From AG25 sp035604455 (GTDB taxonomy: Bacteria > Gemmatimonadota > Gemmatimonadetes > Gemmatimonadales > GWC2-71-9), in assembly GCA_035604455.1 (NCBI GenBank), contig DATNIM010000021.1, positions 6,450 through 70,449 on the forward strand: 64,000 nucleotides of DNA. The letters run 5' to 3'. The translations under genes and the position numbers were made by a program. Positions 1-9,028 of the stretch are shown here, piece after piece (the stretch's first letter is position 1; each line of letters opens with the position of its first letter). The notes under the pieces were generated by a model, which saw only the letters and a list, made by a program, of their open reading frames with translations, searched no databases and was not told the origin of the DNA.

Positions 1-1317
1 GCCATCGGTTTCGAGGTCGCGGACTATCTCGTCAAGCCGGTGCACCCGCGCCAGGTCCTGTCGGTCGTCACGCGCTTGCTCGATGGCGATCGCATCCGTC
101 AGCAGCGGCTGGCGCGGGACTTTGTCACCCGGTTCCGCGAGCTCGAGGCGCGGCGGGCCGTGGCGCTCGGGTGGCGGGAATGGGTGGAGCTCGTGGCGGA
201 GCTCGCGCGCTGGGACGTGCGGCTCGCCGCGGCGCAAGAGCCCGGGCTCTCGGAGGCCCTCCGCGCGCTGCAGCGCAGCCTGCGCCAAGACTTCGCGCGG
301 TACGTGGGCCGGCAGTATCCGCGCTGGCTCGCGCATCCGGAGGCGGATCGGCCGCCGCTCTCGGTCGACGTGGGGGCCGAGTTTCTCGTGCCGGTCCTCG
401 AGGGTGCCGGGCGCGTGCTCCTCGTCGTGATCGACTGTCTGCGGCTCGACCAGTGGGAGATGCTGCGCGAGGTCGTGACGCCGCTGTTCGAAGTGGAAGA
501 GTCCCACTATTTCAGCATCCTGCCCACGGCCACGCCGTTCTCGCGCAACGCGATCTTCTCCGGTCTCTTCCCGATGGAGATCGCGGCGCGCCATCCGGCA
601 TGGTGGGGCCAGGCGTCGGACGAGGAGAGCCTCAACGCCCACGAGGACGAGATGTTGGCCGAACAACTCGCGGAAGTGGTGGGTCGGCCGGTGCCCGTGC
701 GGTACGAGAAGCTATTCAGCGCGAACGACAGCGGCGACCTCTTGCGGCGCCTGCCGGCGCACCTCTCCCAGGACGGCGTTACGGCGCTGGTGTTCAATTT
801 CATCGACCAGCTCACCCACGGACGCTCCGAGAGCGCGATCCTCTTCGAGGTCGCGCGCGACGAAGCAGCTCTGCGGAACCTGACGCGGACGTGGTTTGAG
901 CGCTCGCCCGTGCTCGCCGCCCTCCAGGAGGCCGAGCGTCGCGGGGTGTCGGTGCTGCTGACGACCGATCACGGCTCGATCCACTGCGAAACGCCGGCCA
1001 CCGTGTTCGCGAAGCGCGACGCGACCGCCAACCTCCGCTACAAGTTCGGCGAGGACCTGCGGACCGAGGACCCGGAAGCGGCCTTGGCCGTCTCGGATCT
1101 GAAGAGTTACGGCATCCCGGCCCAGGGCCTCGGCGTGCGCTTGCTCCTCGCGACCAGCGATCGGTTCTTCGTGTACCCCACCAAACTGCGGGAATACCAG
1201 GCCCGCTACCGCGGGTCCTTCCTCCATGGGGGCGTGACGCCCGAAGAGATGATCCTCCCGGTGGCGTTGCTCACGCCGCGGGGACGCGGGGGCGGAGGCG
1301 CGGGAGGAGGTCGCTGA
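1..1317 (+). CDS. porX: PorX-like response regulator with PglZ phosphatase-type domain (5' partial)
   Basis: The reading frame is open from the first base, so the N-terminus lies outside the window. The first residues (AIGFEVADYLVKPV) are the end of a CheY-like receiver, with the conserved Lys-Pro at residues 12-13. A helical linker follows, then an alkaline-phosphatase-superfamily PglZ domain from about residue 120 to the end. Metal-site motifs are visible: VIDCLRLDQW, TTDHGSIHC and a late HGGVTPEEM. Receiver-PglZ proteins are the PorX type, known in Bacteroidota as regulators of type IX secretion with zinc phosphodiesterase activity. The ABC exporter starts one base after the stop, so the two are probably co-transcribed. 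The PorX role here is inferred from architecture only. Confidence 0.85.
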   Translation, partial: AIGFEVADYLVKPVHPRQVLSVVTRLLDGDRIRQQRLARDFVTRFRELEARRAVALGWREWVELVAELARWDVRLAAAQEPGLSEALRALQRSLRQDFARYVGRQYPRWLAHPEADRPPLSVDVGAEFLVPVLEGAGRVLLVVIDCLRLDQWEMLREVVTPLFEVEESHYFSILPTATPFSRNAIFSGLFPMEIAARHPAWWGQASDEESLNAHEDEMLAEQLAEVVGRPVPVRYEKLFSANDSGDLLRRLPAHLSQDGVTALVFNFIDQLTHGRSESAILFEVARDEAALRNLTRTWFERSPVLAALQEAERRGVSVLLTTDHGSIHCETPATVFAKRDATANLRYKFGEDLRTEDPEAALAVSDLKSYGIPAQGLGVRLLLATSDRFFVYPTKLREYQARYRGSFLHGGVTPEEMILPVALLTPRGRGGGGAGGGR

Positions 1318-1318
1318 G

Positions 1319-3121
1319 ATGAGCCGCGGCGCGCGGCTGCTGCGGCTCGCTCGGCCCTACACGCTCCTGTTCGTGACGAACATCCTGACCACGTTCGGGG
1401 CTTCGGTCCTCGACGGGGCCACGTTCGTTCTGTTGATCCCGTTTCTGCGCACGCTGTTCGGCGAGCAGGCCATCCCCACCGCCGGCGGTCCGAGTGTGGA
1501 GCGACTTCTCCACGCCGTCGCGGGTCCGTTCCTCGCGGTGGGCAGCCCGCAGGCGGCGCTCCGCAATGTCGTCATCGTCCTGGTCGGGGCGCTCGTTCTG
1601 AAGAACGTCCTCAGCTACGTGGCCTCGCTCACGAGCGTCGCGATCCAAGAGGGCGTCGTCCGCGATCTCCGCGTGCACCTCTTCGAGCATCTGCAGACCC
1701 TGCCCATCACGTTCTTTCAGCAAACCCGGGGCGGGCAGGTGCTCGCCCGGGTCATCAGCGACACGGATCAGACGAAGACCGCGGTCTCGGCCGCGCTCGC
1801 GTCGCTGCTGCAGAACGCGAGCCTCATGCTCGTCTACGTTGCGATTCTCCTCAGTCTGTCGTGGCGCCTGACGCTGATTGCGCTCGTGAGCGCGCCCCTC
1901 CTCGCGCTGCTCGTGCGGCCGGTCGTGGGCCGAGTCCGCCGCCGCTCGCGCGAGCTCGCCGAAGAACGCGGGGAGCTCACCAGCCTGGTCAGTGAGATGG
2001 TTGCGTCGATCAAGCTCGTCCGCGCGTATGTGGCGGAAGGTTTTGAGTCGGAGCGCTTCCAGCGCCTCGTCGAGCGCAACCGCATGGGCACGCTGCGCGC
2101 CCAACGCTTTGCCCTGGCTACGAGCCCCATGAGCGAGGTGTTTGCCGGGGTCGTCGTGGTCGTGATCTTCTCGGTCGGCACGCAGCTCGCGCTCGGGGGC
2201 GCCTCGGCGGTCCGGCCTGAGGCCCTGATCGCCTTCGTCGCCGTGGCGCTCCGGCTCATGTCGCCCGTTAAGTCCGTGGCGAACTATCCGACGATCATGG
2301 CCGGAGCGCTCGCGGCGGCCGACCGCGTCTTCGACGTCCTCGATCTCCCCTCGGGCGAGGACGACGCCCCGAACGCCCGCCCGGCGGGCTTCGTCGAACG
2401 GATCGAGTACCGCGACGTCTCTTTTGCGTACGACGGACAAGACGCCGTCCTCGCCGGGATCGATCTCGAGGTTCGCCGCGGACAGGTCGTCGCCATCGTC
2501 GGGCCGTCGGGAGCGGGCAAGACGACCTTGGTCGACCTGTTGCCTCGGTTCTACGAGCCCACCGGGGGCCTGATCCTGATGGACAGCGTGCCAATCACCG
2601 CGTTCGGACGCAAGAGCCTGCGGCGCTTGATGGGCATCGTCGCCCAGGAGACGATCCTGCTCAACGACACGGTGCTCGCCAACATCGCGTACGGCCGCCG
2701 TGACTTCTCCATGGCCGCCGTGGAGGCGGCGGCGCGGGCTGCCAACGCGCACGAGTTCGTCACGGCCCTGCCGCGCGGCTACGAGACCTTGCTCGGAGAG
2801 CGGGGGACGCGCCTGTCCGGGGGTGAGCGCCAGCGCATCGCCATCGCGCGCGCCCTGCTGCGCGATCCGCCGATCCTGATCCTCGACGAGGCGACGAGCG
2901 CGCTCGACACCGAAGCGGAGCGTCTGGTGCAGGAGGCGGTCGACCGCCTCATGGCCCACCGTACGGCCTTCGTCATTGCGCACCGCCTCGCCACGGTGCG
3001 ACACGCCGATCTCATCGTCGTCCTGGCGAGCGGCCGGATCGTGGAGCGGGGCACGCACGACAGCCTGTTCGCTGCGGGAGGCCTCTACCGGCGCTTCTAC
3101 GACCTCCAGTTCCAAGTCTAG
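1319..3121 (+). CDS. MsbA-like ABC exporter (fused permease and ATPase)
   Basis: This 600-residue half-transporter has an N-terminal six-helix exporter domain (about 1-320) and a C-terminal ATPase (about 365-595). Walker A GPSGAGKT lies near residue 395, the signature LSGGERQR near 498 and Walker B ILILDEATSALD near 520, followed by the switch His in FVIAHRLA. The length is typical for homodimeric lipid or oligosaccharide-lipid flippases of the MsbA family. It starts one base after the PorX-like gene and is followed by glycosyltransferases with almost no gap. It most likely flips a lipid-linked glycan or lipid A-type substrate across the inner membrane; the substrate cannot be told from sequence. 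Confidence 0.9.
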   Translation: MSRGARLLRLARPYTLLFVTNILTTFGASVLDGATFVLLIPFLRTLFGEQAIPTAGGPSVERLLHAVAGPFLAVGSPQAALRNVVIVLVGALVLKNVLSYVASLTSVAIQEGVVRDLRVHLFEHLQTLPITFFQQTRGGQVLARVISDTDQTKTAVSAALASLLQNASLMLVYVAILLSLSWRLTLIALVSAPLLALLVRPVVGRVRRRSRELAEERGELTSLVSEMVASIKLVRAYVAEGFESERFQRLVERNRMGTLRAQRFALATSPMSEVFAGVVVVVIFSVGTQLALGGASAVRPEALIAFVAVALRLMSPVKSVANYPTIMAGALAAADRVFDVLDLPSGEDDAPNARPAGFVERIEYRDVSFAYDGQDAVLAGIDLEVRRGQVVAIVGPSGAGKTTLVDLLPRFYEPTGGLILMDSVPITAFGRKSLRRLMGIVAQETILLNDTVLANIAYGRRDFSMAAVEAAARAANAHEFVTALPRGYETLLGERGTRLSGGERQRIAIARALLRDPPILILDEATSALDTEAERLVQEAVDRLMAHRTAFVIAHRLATVRHADLIVVLASGRIVERGTHDSLFAAGGLYRRFYDLQFQV

Positions 3122-3123
3122 GC

Positions 3124-3978
3124 GTGCTCTCGGGCTTCACGATTGTCCGGAACGCGGTCCGGCTCGACTACCCGGTCGTGCCCGCGATCCGCTCGCTACT
3201 CGAAGTCTGCGACGAGGTCGTGGTGAACGTCGGCCAGTCCGACGACGGGACCCGCGAGTTGGTCGCGGGGATCGAGGACCCGCGCGTCCGCGTCCTCGAC
3301 ACCGTGTGGGACCCGTCGCGGTGGGGGCGGACCCTGGCCGTCGAGACCGACCGCGCGCTCGCGGCGTGCCACGGCCCGTGGACCCTCTACATCCAGGCCG
3401 ATGAGGTGTTGCACGAAACGGGCGCGGCGCTCGTGGTCGACCGGCTGAACGCGTGGGGCGGTGAGACCCGCCTTGAGGGCTTGCTGGTCGACTACTTGCA
3501 CTTCTACGGCGACGTGGACACGGTCGTCACGAACCGTCACTGGTACCGGCGCGAGGTGCGGGTCCTGCGGCTGGGCCGCGACCTGCGTTCGTTCGGCGAT
3601 GCGCAGGGGTTTCGCGTGGGCGACGCGAACCGCCGGGTGCGGGCCCGTGCCACCGGCGCGCAGATGTTTCACTACGGGTGGGCGCGACGCGCCAGCGCAC
3701 TCGCGGGCAAGCGCGCCGCGTTCCGGGAGTTCTTCACCGAGCACGGCGGCGCCCCGACGAACGAGGTCCCGCACCTGGATTGGACCCCCGGGCTCAAGCC
3801 GTTCCGCGGCCCTCACCCGCGCGCGGCCCGCGAGTGGGTCGCCGAGCGGCGCGGTCGAGGCCCCGGGATCGGCCCCCGCGAACTCCGCGCGCGGGACGTG
3901 CGCTACTACGTCTCGGATTGGATCGAACGGATGACCGGCGTTCGGGTCTTCGAATACCGCAACTACCTGTCGGGATGA
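3124..3978 (+). CDS. Family 2-type glycosyltransferase
   Basis: The 284-residue protein opens with SGFTIVRNAV and shows the GT-A nucleotide-sugar fold pattern: a Rossmann-like start, a VNVGQSDDGT segment and an acidic QADEVLHE motif near residues 95-102 that would coordinate the metal and sugar nucleotide. The GTG start lies two bases after the exporter stop. Its TGA overlaps the ATG of the next gene (ATGA), which implies translational coupling. It probably adds a sugar to a surface glycan in the cytoplasm; donor and acceptor are unknown. Confidence 0.8.
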   Translation: MLSGFTIVRNAVRLDYPVVPAIRSLLEVCDEVVVNVGQSDDGTRELVAGIEDPRVRVLDTVWDPSRWGRTLAVETDRALAACHGPWTLYIQADEVLHETGAALVVDRLNAWGGETRLEGLLVDYLHFYGDVDTVVTNRHWYRREVRVLRLGRDLRSFGDAQGFRVGDANRRVRARATGAQMFHYGWARRASALAGKRAAFREFFTEHGGAPTNEVPHLDWTPGLKPFRGPHPRAAREWVAERRGRGPGIGPRELRARDVRYYVSDWIERMTGVRVFEYRNYLSG

Positions 3979-4709
3979 CCGCCGCGCCCGCTCCGCGGGA
4001 GCTCACGTCACCCAACACGCACGCCGTGGTGGCGCGGTTGCTCGCCGCGGAATCCGCGTGCGCGCGCGTGCTCGACATCCCTTGCGGCGAAGGCGCCTTT
4101 CTCGCGCGGGCCCAGCGCGCCGGGCACGTGGGATATGGCGTCGACATCGCCAACCGGCTCGAGGGTCGGGGCGTCCGGTTCGCGCGCGCCGACATGAACG
4201 GTGGCCTCCCGTTCGCGGCGGGCGCCTTCGACGCGGTGGTGTGCATCGACGGCATCGAACATCTCGAGCGGCCGTTCGACTTCGTGCACGAGTGCCGTCG
4301 CGTGCTGCGCCCCGGCGGCGTGCTCATCGTGTCGACCCCGAACATCAGTGCGTTGCGATCGCGGTGGCGGTGGCTGCTGACCGGTTTCCACAACAAGCAG
4401 AAGGTGCCACTGAACGAGGCCGACCCGACGCCGTGGCATCACGTGAGTCTCCTCTCGTTCCCCATGCTCCGCTACATGCTGCACCGCGAGGGCTTCGAGC
4501 TCCGCACGATCGCGACCAATCGCATCAAGGCAGTGAGCTGGCTCTATCTGCCGCTCTGGCCCATCACCGCGGTGGTCACGAAAGCTGCCCTCTCGCGGTG
4601 GGAGGACGACCCCGGGCAGCGTGAGCGTAACGTGGAAATCCTGCACCAGCTCCTCCTGCCGGCCATCGCGTTCGGGGAGACCACGATCGTCAAAGCCGTG
4701 CGGCGGTGA
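3975..4709 (+). CDS. Class I SAM-dependent methyltransferase
   Basis: The ATG overlaps the upstream stop, giving 244 residues. Motif I is VLDIPCGEGAF (about 34-44), followed by an acidic residue in YGVDIANRL and motif IV-like FDAVVCIDGIEHLE, which is the Methyltransf_11/23 pattern. The C-terminal part has a hydrophobic stretch around WLYLPLWPITAVV. The gene sits inside a glycosyltransferase run, so it probably methylates a glycan or lipid-linked intermediate, but a quinone-type substrate is not excluded. Its stop overlaps the GTG of the next gene. Confidence 0.8.
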   Translation: MTAAPAPRELTSPNTHAVVARLLAAESACARVLDIPCGEGAFLARAQRAGHVGYGVDIANRLEGRGVRFARADMNGGLPFAAGAFDAVVCIDGIEHLERPFDFVHECRRVLRPGGVLIVSTPNISALRSRWRWLLTGFHNKQKVPLNEADPTPWHHVSLLSFPMLRYMLHREGFELRTIATNRIKAVSWLYLPLWPITAVVTKAALSRWEDDPGQRERNVEILHQLLLPAIAFGETTIVKAVRR

Positions 4710-5653
4710 GTCGGCCGTTCGCCGGATTGCGGGTGGTGCTGGTGGCGTCGTTCAACGCCCGCTACCACCGCAGCGGCACGGCGCTCGCGGCGGGCCTCGA
4801 GGCCTTGGGCTGCGACGTGACCAGGTGCGAGGCGCGGGACCGCGGGCTCGCGAAGCTCCTCGGGCGCACGCTCGACCAGCGGCTCGGCGCCGCGGTCGCG
4901 CGGGGTGCGGACGTCGTCCTCGCCTTTCGCGGGGAGCGGCTCGATCCCGCGCTCGTAGCAGCGCTCCGGCCCCTCACGCGCGCCCGGTGGGTGAATTGGT
5001 TTCCCGACGATCCGCACGAGGCCGCCCTGTCCGATCGCCTCGCACCCGTGTACGACGCGTTTTTCACGCACGACTCCGCGAGTCTCGCGCGTTATCGCAG
5101 CGGCGGTGTCGAGGCGCACTACCTCGCCTTCGGGTGTGACCCGGGCTTTCTCCGCCCCCTGGCCGGCGGGCCCGCGTGGCACGGCCCGCTCGTGTTTGTG
5201 GGGTCGCGCGATCCGCTCCGCGAGCGCGTGCTCCAGGACGTCGCCGACCTGGGCCTCGTCGTTTGGGGGCCGCGCTGGCCGAACGGACCGGTGTACGGCA
5301 CCAACTTTGTCCGGGCGCTGGCCGGCGGGACCGTCGGTTTGAACGTGCACCAGCAATTCGGCGGGGACGACCCGGCGCGCTACGGCTCGGGGGCGAACAT
5401 GCGGGTCTTCGAGCTCGCCGCTGTTGGGACGCCGCAGCTCGTGGACGCCAAGGCCGATATCCCCCGCCACTTCGCGCCGGACCAGGAGATCGTGCTGTAC
5501 CGGAGCGTGGCGGAACTCCGAGCCCGCGCGTCCGAACTGCTGGCAAATGAGCCGCAGCGCCGCTCCCTGTCGACGGCCGCGCGGACCCGCGCCCTCCGCG
5601 AGCACACGTGGACGCAGCGGCTCGAGGAACTCTTGACGATTACGCTCCGCTAG
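4706..5653 (+). CDS. CgeB-family glycosyltransferase-like protein
   Basis: A GTG start overlaps the preceding TGA and gives 315 residues. The protein has a short N-terminal Rossmann half (RVVLVASFN), the WVNWFPDDPHE segment typical of CgeB/DUF3880-type proteins and a C-terminal GT-B half containing NMRVFELAAVGTPQLVD, the position where the nucleotide-sugar-binding Glu lies in this fold. The family was named from Bacillus spore-coat glycosylation, but many members act in lipopolysaccharide or capsule loci, as is likely here. Its TAG shares a CTAG with the stop of the convergent next gene. Confidence 0.75.
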   Translation: MSRPFAGLRVVLVASFNARYHRSGTALAAGLEALGCDVTRCEARDRGLAKLLGRTLDQRLGAAVARGADVVLAFRGERLDPALVAALRPLTRARWVNWFPDDPHEAALSDRLAPVYDAFFTHDSASLARYRSGGVEAHYLAFGCDPGFLRPLAGGPAWHGPLVFVGSRDPLRERVLQDVADLGLVVWGPRWPNGPVYGTNFVRALAGGTVGLNVHQQFGGDDPARYGSGANMRVFELAAVGTPQLVDAKADIPRHFAPDQEIVLYRSVAELRARASELLANEPQRRSLSTAARTRALREHTWTQRLEELLTITLR

Positions 5654-6585
5654 GCGTCCGTCGCCGCGCGACCCGCCGGCAGGGCGTCGCGCTCGAGTAC
5701 GTCGGCGTACATGCGGAGGTAGCCCGCGGCCATCGCCCGATGGGTGAAGTTGCGCTCCGCGTGGGCGCGACAGGCGGCGGCCGTACGGGTTTCGATTTCC
5801 GCCCGTGCGGTCACCAGATCGTCCAGGGAGTCCCCGAGCGCGCCGACCTCGGGACTCACGATTTCGGGCAAGGCGCCGCGTCGCGTTCCCAACACCGGTG
5901 TCCCCGAGAACAACCCTTCGATCGCGGTCAGGCCAAAGGGCTCCTCCCATAGCGCTGGCGCCCAGAGGCAGCGTGCGCCGGCGAGGAGCTCCACTTTGCG
6001 CGCGCCCCCGACGGCGCCCACGAATCGCACGCCGCCGCGCAAGCTCGGCCTCCAGCCTCCCGCAATCACAAGCGGTCGCCCCGCGCGGCGCGCCCCTTCG
6101 ATGGCCCAGCGGTAGCCCTTCACGCGGTGCAGGCGGCCGAGAAACAGGTCATAAGCTCCCTTGGTCGCTCGGTACTCGTAATCCGTGGGGTCGAGCCCGT
6201 TGTGGACGAACGCGTCGCGCTGGTAGTACGCGGCGTGCGCGCGAGAGACGAAAATCGTGAGCGGGGGCGGCGAGGCTCCCTTGGGCAGGTGACCGTGGAG
6301 CGTTTGGACGTAAGGCCGCGAGGGTGCCCGGTTGAGGAGGAAATGGGCATGCAGGATGTCTGAGTCCCTCGGCGCGAGCGTGGCAAGGTCGAGGCGGGGA
6401 TCCGTCAGTACTTCCGGCGCCACGGGGACCACCGTGACGTCAGGAACGAGGGTGCCCGGAGCGGCAAGGAGGGTGACCTGATGCCCCAACGCCCGAAGGC
6501 CCCGCACCAAGGCCACGACCACGCGCTCGGTTCCTCCATAGCCCGTCACGGGCAGCCGGTAGTGCGACGCGATCGTGACGTGCAC
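5650..6585 (-). CDS. Glycosyltransferase family 4 (GT-B)
   Basis: The 311-residue protein uses a GTG start. The N-terminal half carries GYGGTERVVVALVRGLRALGH, the acceptor-side glycine loop of GT4 enzymes. The C-terminal half carries EEPFGLTAIEGLFSGTPVLGT, the donor-binding E-x7-E motif. It is slightly short for the family (usually 350-400), with a compressed middle. It begins three bases after the stop of the upstream minus-strand glycosyltransferase, so the two form an operon that converges on the 1.3-5.7 kb unit. Confidence 0.85.
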   Translation of the reverse strand: MHVTIASHYRLPVTGYGGTERVVVALVRGLRALGHQVTLLAAPGTLVPDVTVVPVAPEVLTDPRLDLATLAPRDSDILHAHFLLNRAPSRPYVQTLHGHLPKGASPPPLTIFVSRAHAAYYQRDAFVHNGLDPTDYEYRATKGAYDLFLGRLHRVKGYRWAIEGARRAGRPLVIAGGWRPSLRGGVRFVGAVGGARKVELLAGARCLWAPALWEEPFGLTAIEGLFSGTPVLGTRRGALPEIVSPEVGALGDSLDDLVTARAEIETRTAAACRAHAERNFTHRAMAAGYLRMYADVLERDALPAGRAATDA

Positions 6586-6588
6586 CGG

Positions 6589-7725
6589 TTATGCCGGCAG
6601 TGTCCGGTAGACTGCGAGGACGCCCTCAGCCATTGCTGGGGCGGTGCAGTCGGGGGGGAGGGTTGTGGCCTCCGGATGCTCGAGCGCGTGCACGACGGCG
6701 TTGCCGAGCGCGCTCGGGTCGCCCACGGGCACGAGCCCAGATGGCGGCGCAATTTCCGGAAGACCGCCCGCACGGGTCGCGACCACCGGCTTGCCGAGGG
6801 CCAGGGCGTGCAACACCACGCTCCCCAGCCCCTCCTCACGAGAGGACATGACGAATACGTCGGCCTCGCGAATCAGCGCATCCGCTTCGGGCACATACCC
6901 CAGCAGGTGCACGCGGTGCTCGAGTCCGGCCCGCGCGATCTCCGCGGCAAGCGCCGGGCGCAGAGGTCCCGCTCCAGCGATCGCCCAGTGGAGGTCGGGG
7001 CGGCGAGCGGCAGTCGCTGTCGCGGCGCCGATCAGCGTGCGGTGGTCCTTGTGGGCCACGAGGGCCGCGACGTTGACGGCGAGCGGCGTCGCGGGCGGGA
7101 GCCCGAGACGGCCGCGAATGTCGAGCGGCACCGCCGCGCTCCGCCGCACGGCCTCGGGATCGATGCCGTCGCGGACGACGGTGATCCGGTCGGCAGGCAC
7201 GCCGTCCGATCCGAGGACGCGGGCCACCGCTTCTGAGACGGCGATGACGCGCCCCGCCCGTTGCCAAAGGCCTCGCCGACGCAAGTGAAAGTCCACACGC
7301 CGAGTGGCGACGAGCTGGGCCGGCCCACCGCACCGGCGGGCCCAGGTCGCTAGCAGGAGCGCGTGGCTGTCGTGCGCGTGGATGACGACGGGGCGGAAGC
7401 GCCGCACTTCCCGGCAGAGCGCCCAGAGGGCCCGAGGATCGAGCGCGGCCGTCCATGGGGTGCCGCGCACCGAGACCCCGGCGGCGCGAGCGCGCTGAGC
7501 GAGCTCGCCTGCGCCATTCGTGACGAGTCGCACGTCCACGCCCGCGCGCGTGAGCTCCTGGCCCAGCAGCAGCACCTGCGCCTGGCCTCCCCGCCACTCG
7601 CGGCCCGAGTCGACCAAGAGGACGCGCAGCGTCCCTGGCGGCCGCGCCGGTCTCGCGGGCTCGGCTACGCTTAGATCGGGCGTCGGCCGGCCTCCGGGGG
7701 AGGGACGTAGATAAGGAAAGCCCAA
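6589..7725 (-). CDS. Glycosyltransferase family 4 (GT-B)
   Basis: The N-terminal motif DSGREWRGGQAQVLLLGQEL and the C-terminal SSREEGLGSVVLHALALGKPVVATRAGGLPE donor-site region identify a GT4 enzyme. The open frame extends far upstream into the divergent gene, so that part is not coding. I chose the TTG at 7725 (378 residues), which leaves about 20 residues before the first strand RVLLVDSG; a CTG at 7629 is the alternative. No strong ribosome binding site is visible. A TATAAT box on this strand at 7796-7801 would give a leader of roughly 65 bases. Confidence 0.8.
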   Translation of the reverse strand: MGFPYLRPSPGGRPTPDLSVAEPARPARPPGTLRVLLVDSGREWRGGQAQVLLLGQELTRAGVDVRLVTNGAGELAQRARAAGVSVRGTPWTAALDPRALWALCREVRRFRPVVIHAHDSHALLLATWARRCGGPAQLVATRRVDFHLRRRGLWQRAGRVIAVSEAVARVLGSDGVPADRITVVRDGIDPEAVRRSAAVPLDIRGRLGLPPATPLAVNVAALVAHKDHRTLIGAATATAARRPDLHWAIAGAGPLRPALAAEIARAGLEHRVHLLGYVPEADALIREADVFVMSSREEGLGSVVLHALALGKPVVATRAGGLPEIAPPSGLVPVGDPSALGNAVVHALEHPEATTLPPDCTAPAMAEGVLAVYRTLPA

Positions 7726-7795
7726 CGCGCGAGCAACGAGCCGATCACGGCTCCAGGCGGGCGATGCCTTGCCAAAAGGGTCGTGGCGTCCCCTG

Positions 7796-7801
7796 ATTAT
7801 A
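7796..7801 (-). promoter_or_regulatory. Candidate -10 box (TATAAT) for the minus-strand glycosyltransferase operon
   Basis: The plus strand reads ATTATA here, a perfect TATAAT on the minus strand. It sits in the divergent gap between two glycosyltransferases, in otherwise GC-rich DNA. No good -35 is found 16-18 bases upstream, so the assignment rests on the -10 alone. Confidence 0.4.
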
Positions 7802-7855
7802 CAGCGTGCCCGTCGCCCCCAGTATGTCGCGAGACCGCATGCCACGCGGCGGGCG

Positions 7856-9028
7856 ATGACCGCGCTGCTCCTCGCCCACGACTTCCCCCCGCTTGGCGGT
7901 GGCATCGCGCGGCTGCACAGCGAACTCGCGCTGCGTTTTCCCCCTGGTGAGCTCATCGTCTCGACGCCCGCCGACCCCGATGCCGCGGAGGTCGATGGCG
8001 CGTTCGGCGGCGCCGTGGACCGACTGCCAATCAGCCGCAATCGCGTAAAGACACTCCCGGGGCTGCTCCTGTGGTCCCGTCGCGCGACGGCCCTCACGCG
8101 CGAGCACGGTGTGAGATTCGTGTATTGCGGCAACGTGAAGCCGGCCGGCTACCCGGCGCGGTGGGTTCACGAGCGCCTCGGCATACCGTATTGCATCTTC
8201 CTCTATGGCGGCGACCTCTTGAGCGAACTCCACAAGTACCACCATTCCGCCTTCAAGCGACGCTCCGGGAAGGCGATCATCGGCGGGGCCGCCGCGCTCG
8301 TGGCTATCAGCACCTGGACCCGCGATCTCGCGCTCTCCGTGCTCGGGGAACTGGGCCTCGACGGTCACGGCAAGCGGTTGCGCATCGTGCGACTCGGGAC
8401 GGACCCGGAGCGGTTTCGTCCGGGGATCGACCCCACTGCACTCCGGGACCGACTCCGGCTCCCGAACCGCGGCGTGTGGTTGCTCACCGTGGCGCGCCTC
8501 GATCCCCACAAGGGCGTCGACACGGGGATCCGCGCGCTCCCGGCCATCCTCGCCCGTCATCGCGACGTGCAGTACGCGGTCGCCGGCAGCGGCCCCGAGC
8601 GCGATCGCCTCGAGCGACTCGCGCACCAGACGGGCGTGGCGGCGCACGTCCATTTTCTCGGCGAGGTCGCCGAGCGTGACCTCCCAGCTCTCTACAACCT
8701 TGCCTCCGTGTATGTGGGCCTGTCGCGACGCGCCGAGCGGATCGGGGTTGAGGGATTCGGCATCTCGCTCGTCGAGGCCTCGGCGAGCGGCCTGCCGATC
8801 GTGGCGGGCAACTCGGGCGGTGTGCCCGACGCGGTGCGTGACGGGGAAACGGGGTTTCTCGTGCCCCCCGAAGACCCCGAGGCCGTGGCCGCGGCCGTCT
8901 GCCGGTTGCTCGACGACCGCGCACTTGCCGCGCAGGTCGGCGCGGCCGGGCGGCACGCGGTCGAGACCTATTACAACTGGGACCGCGTGGTGCGGGACAT
9001 GCGGGCGATCGAGCTGGAGTGTGTCTAG
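7856..9028 (+). CDS. Glycosyltransferase family 4 (GT-B)
   Basis: The ATG at 7856 gives 390 residues beginning MTALLLAHDFPPLGGGIARLHSEL, the usual GT4 start with its PPxGGG loop. The C-terminal donor site is GVEGFGISLVEASASGLPIVAGNSGG. An upstream in-frame ATG at 7769 would add an unlikely basic extension into the divergent gap. It is transcribed away from the two minus-strand glycosyltransferases and completes the surface-glycan locus. Its TAG shares a CTAG with the convergent patatin gene. Confidence 0.85.
   Translation: MTALLLAHDFPPLGGGIARLHSELALRFPPGELIVSTPADPDAAEVDGAFGGAVDRLPISRNRVKTLPGLLLWSRRATALTREHGVRFVYCGNVKPAGYPARWVHERLGIPYCIFLYGGDLLSELHKYHHSAFKRRSGKAIIGGAAALVAISTWTRDLALSVLGELGLDGHGKRLRIVRLGTDPERFRPGIDPTALRDRLRLPNRGVWLLTVARLDPHKGVDTGIRALPAILARHRDVQYAVAGSGPERDRLERLAHQTGVAAHVHFLGEVAERDLPALYNLASVYVGLSRRAERIGVEGFGISLVEASASGLPIVAGNSGGVPDAVRDGETGFLVPPEDPEAVAAAVCRLLDDRALAAQVGAAGRHAVETYYNWDRVVRDMRAIELECV

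Noticed and set aside
1..1317. PglZ domain as part of a BREX phage-defence system
   Set aside because: The domain is joined to a receiver, as in PorX, and no other BREX gene (BrxL, PglX, BrxC) is nearby.
1271..3115. Long minus-strand open frame under the ABC exporter
   Set aside because: It is a codon-shadow of the ABC gene, has low-complexity Arg/Asp/Glu composition and no domain.
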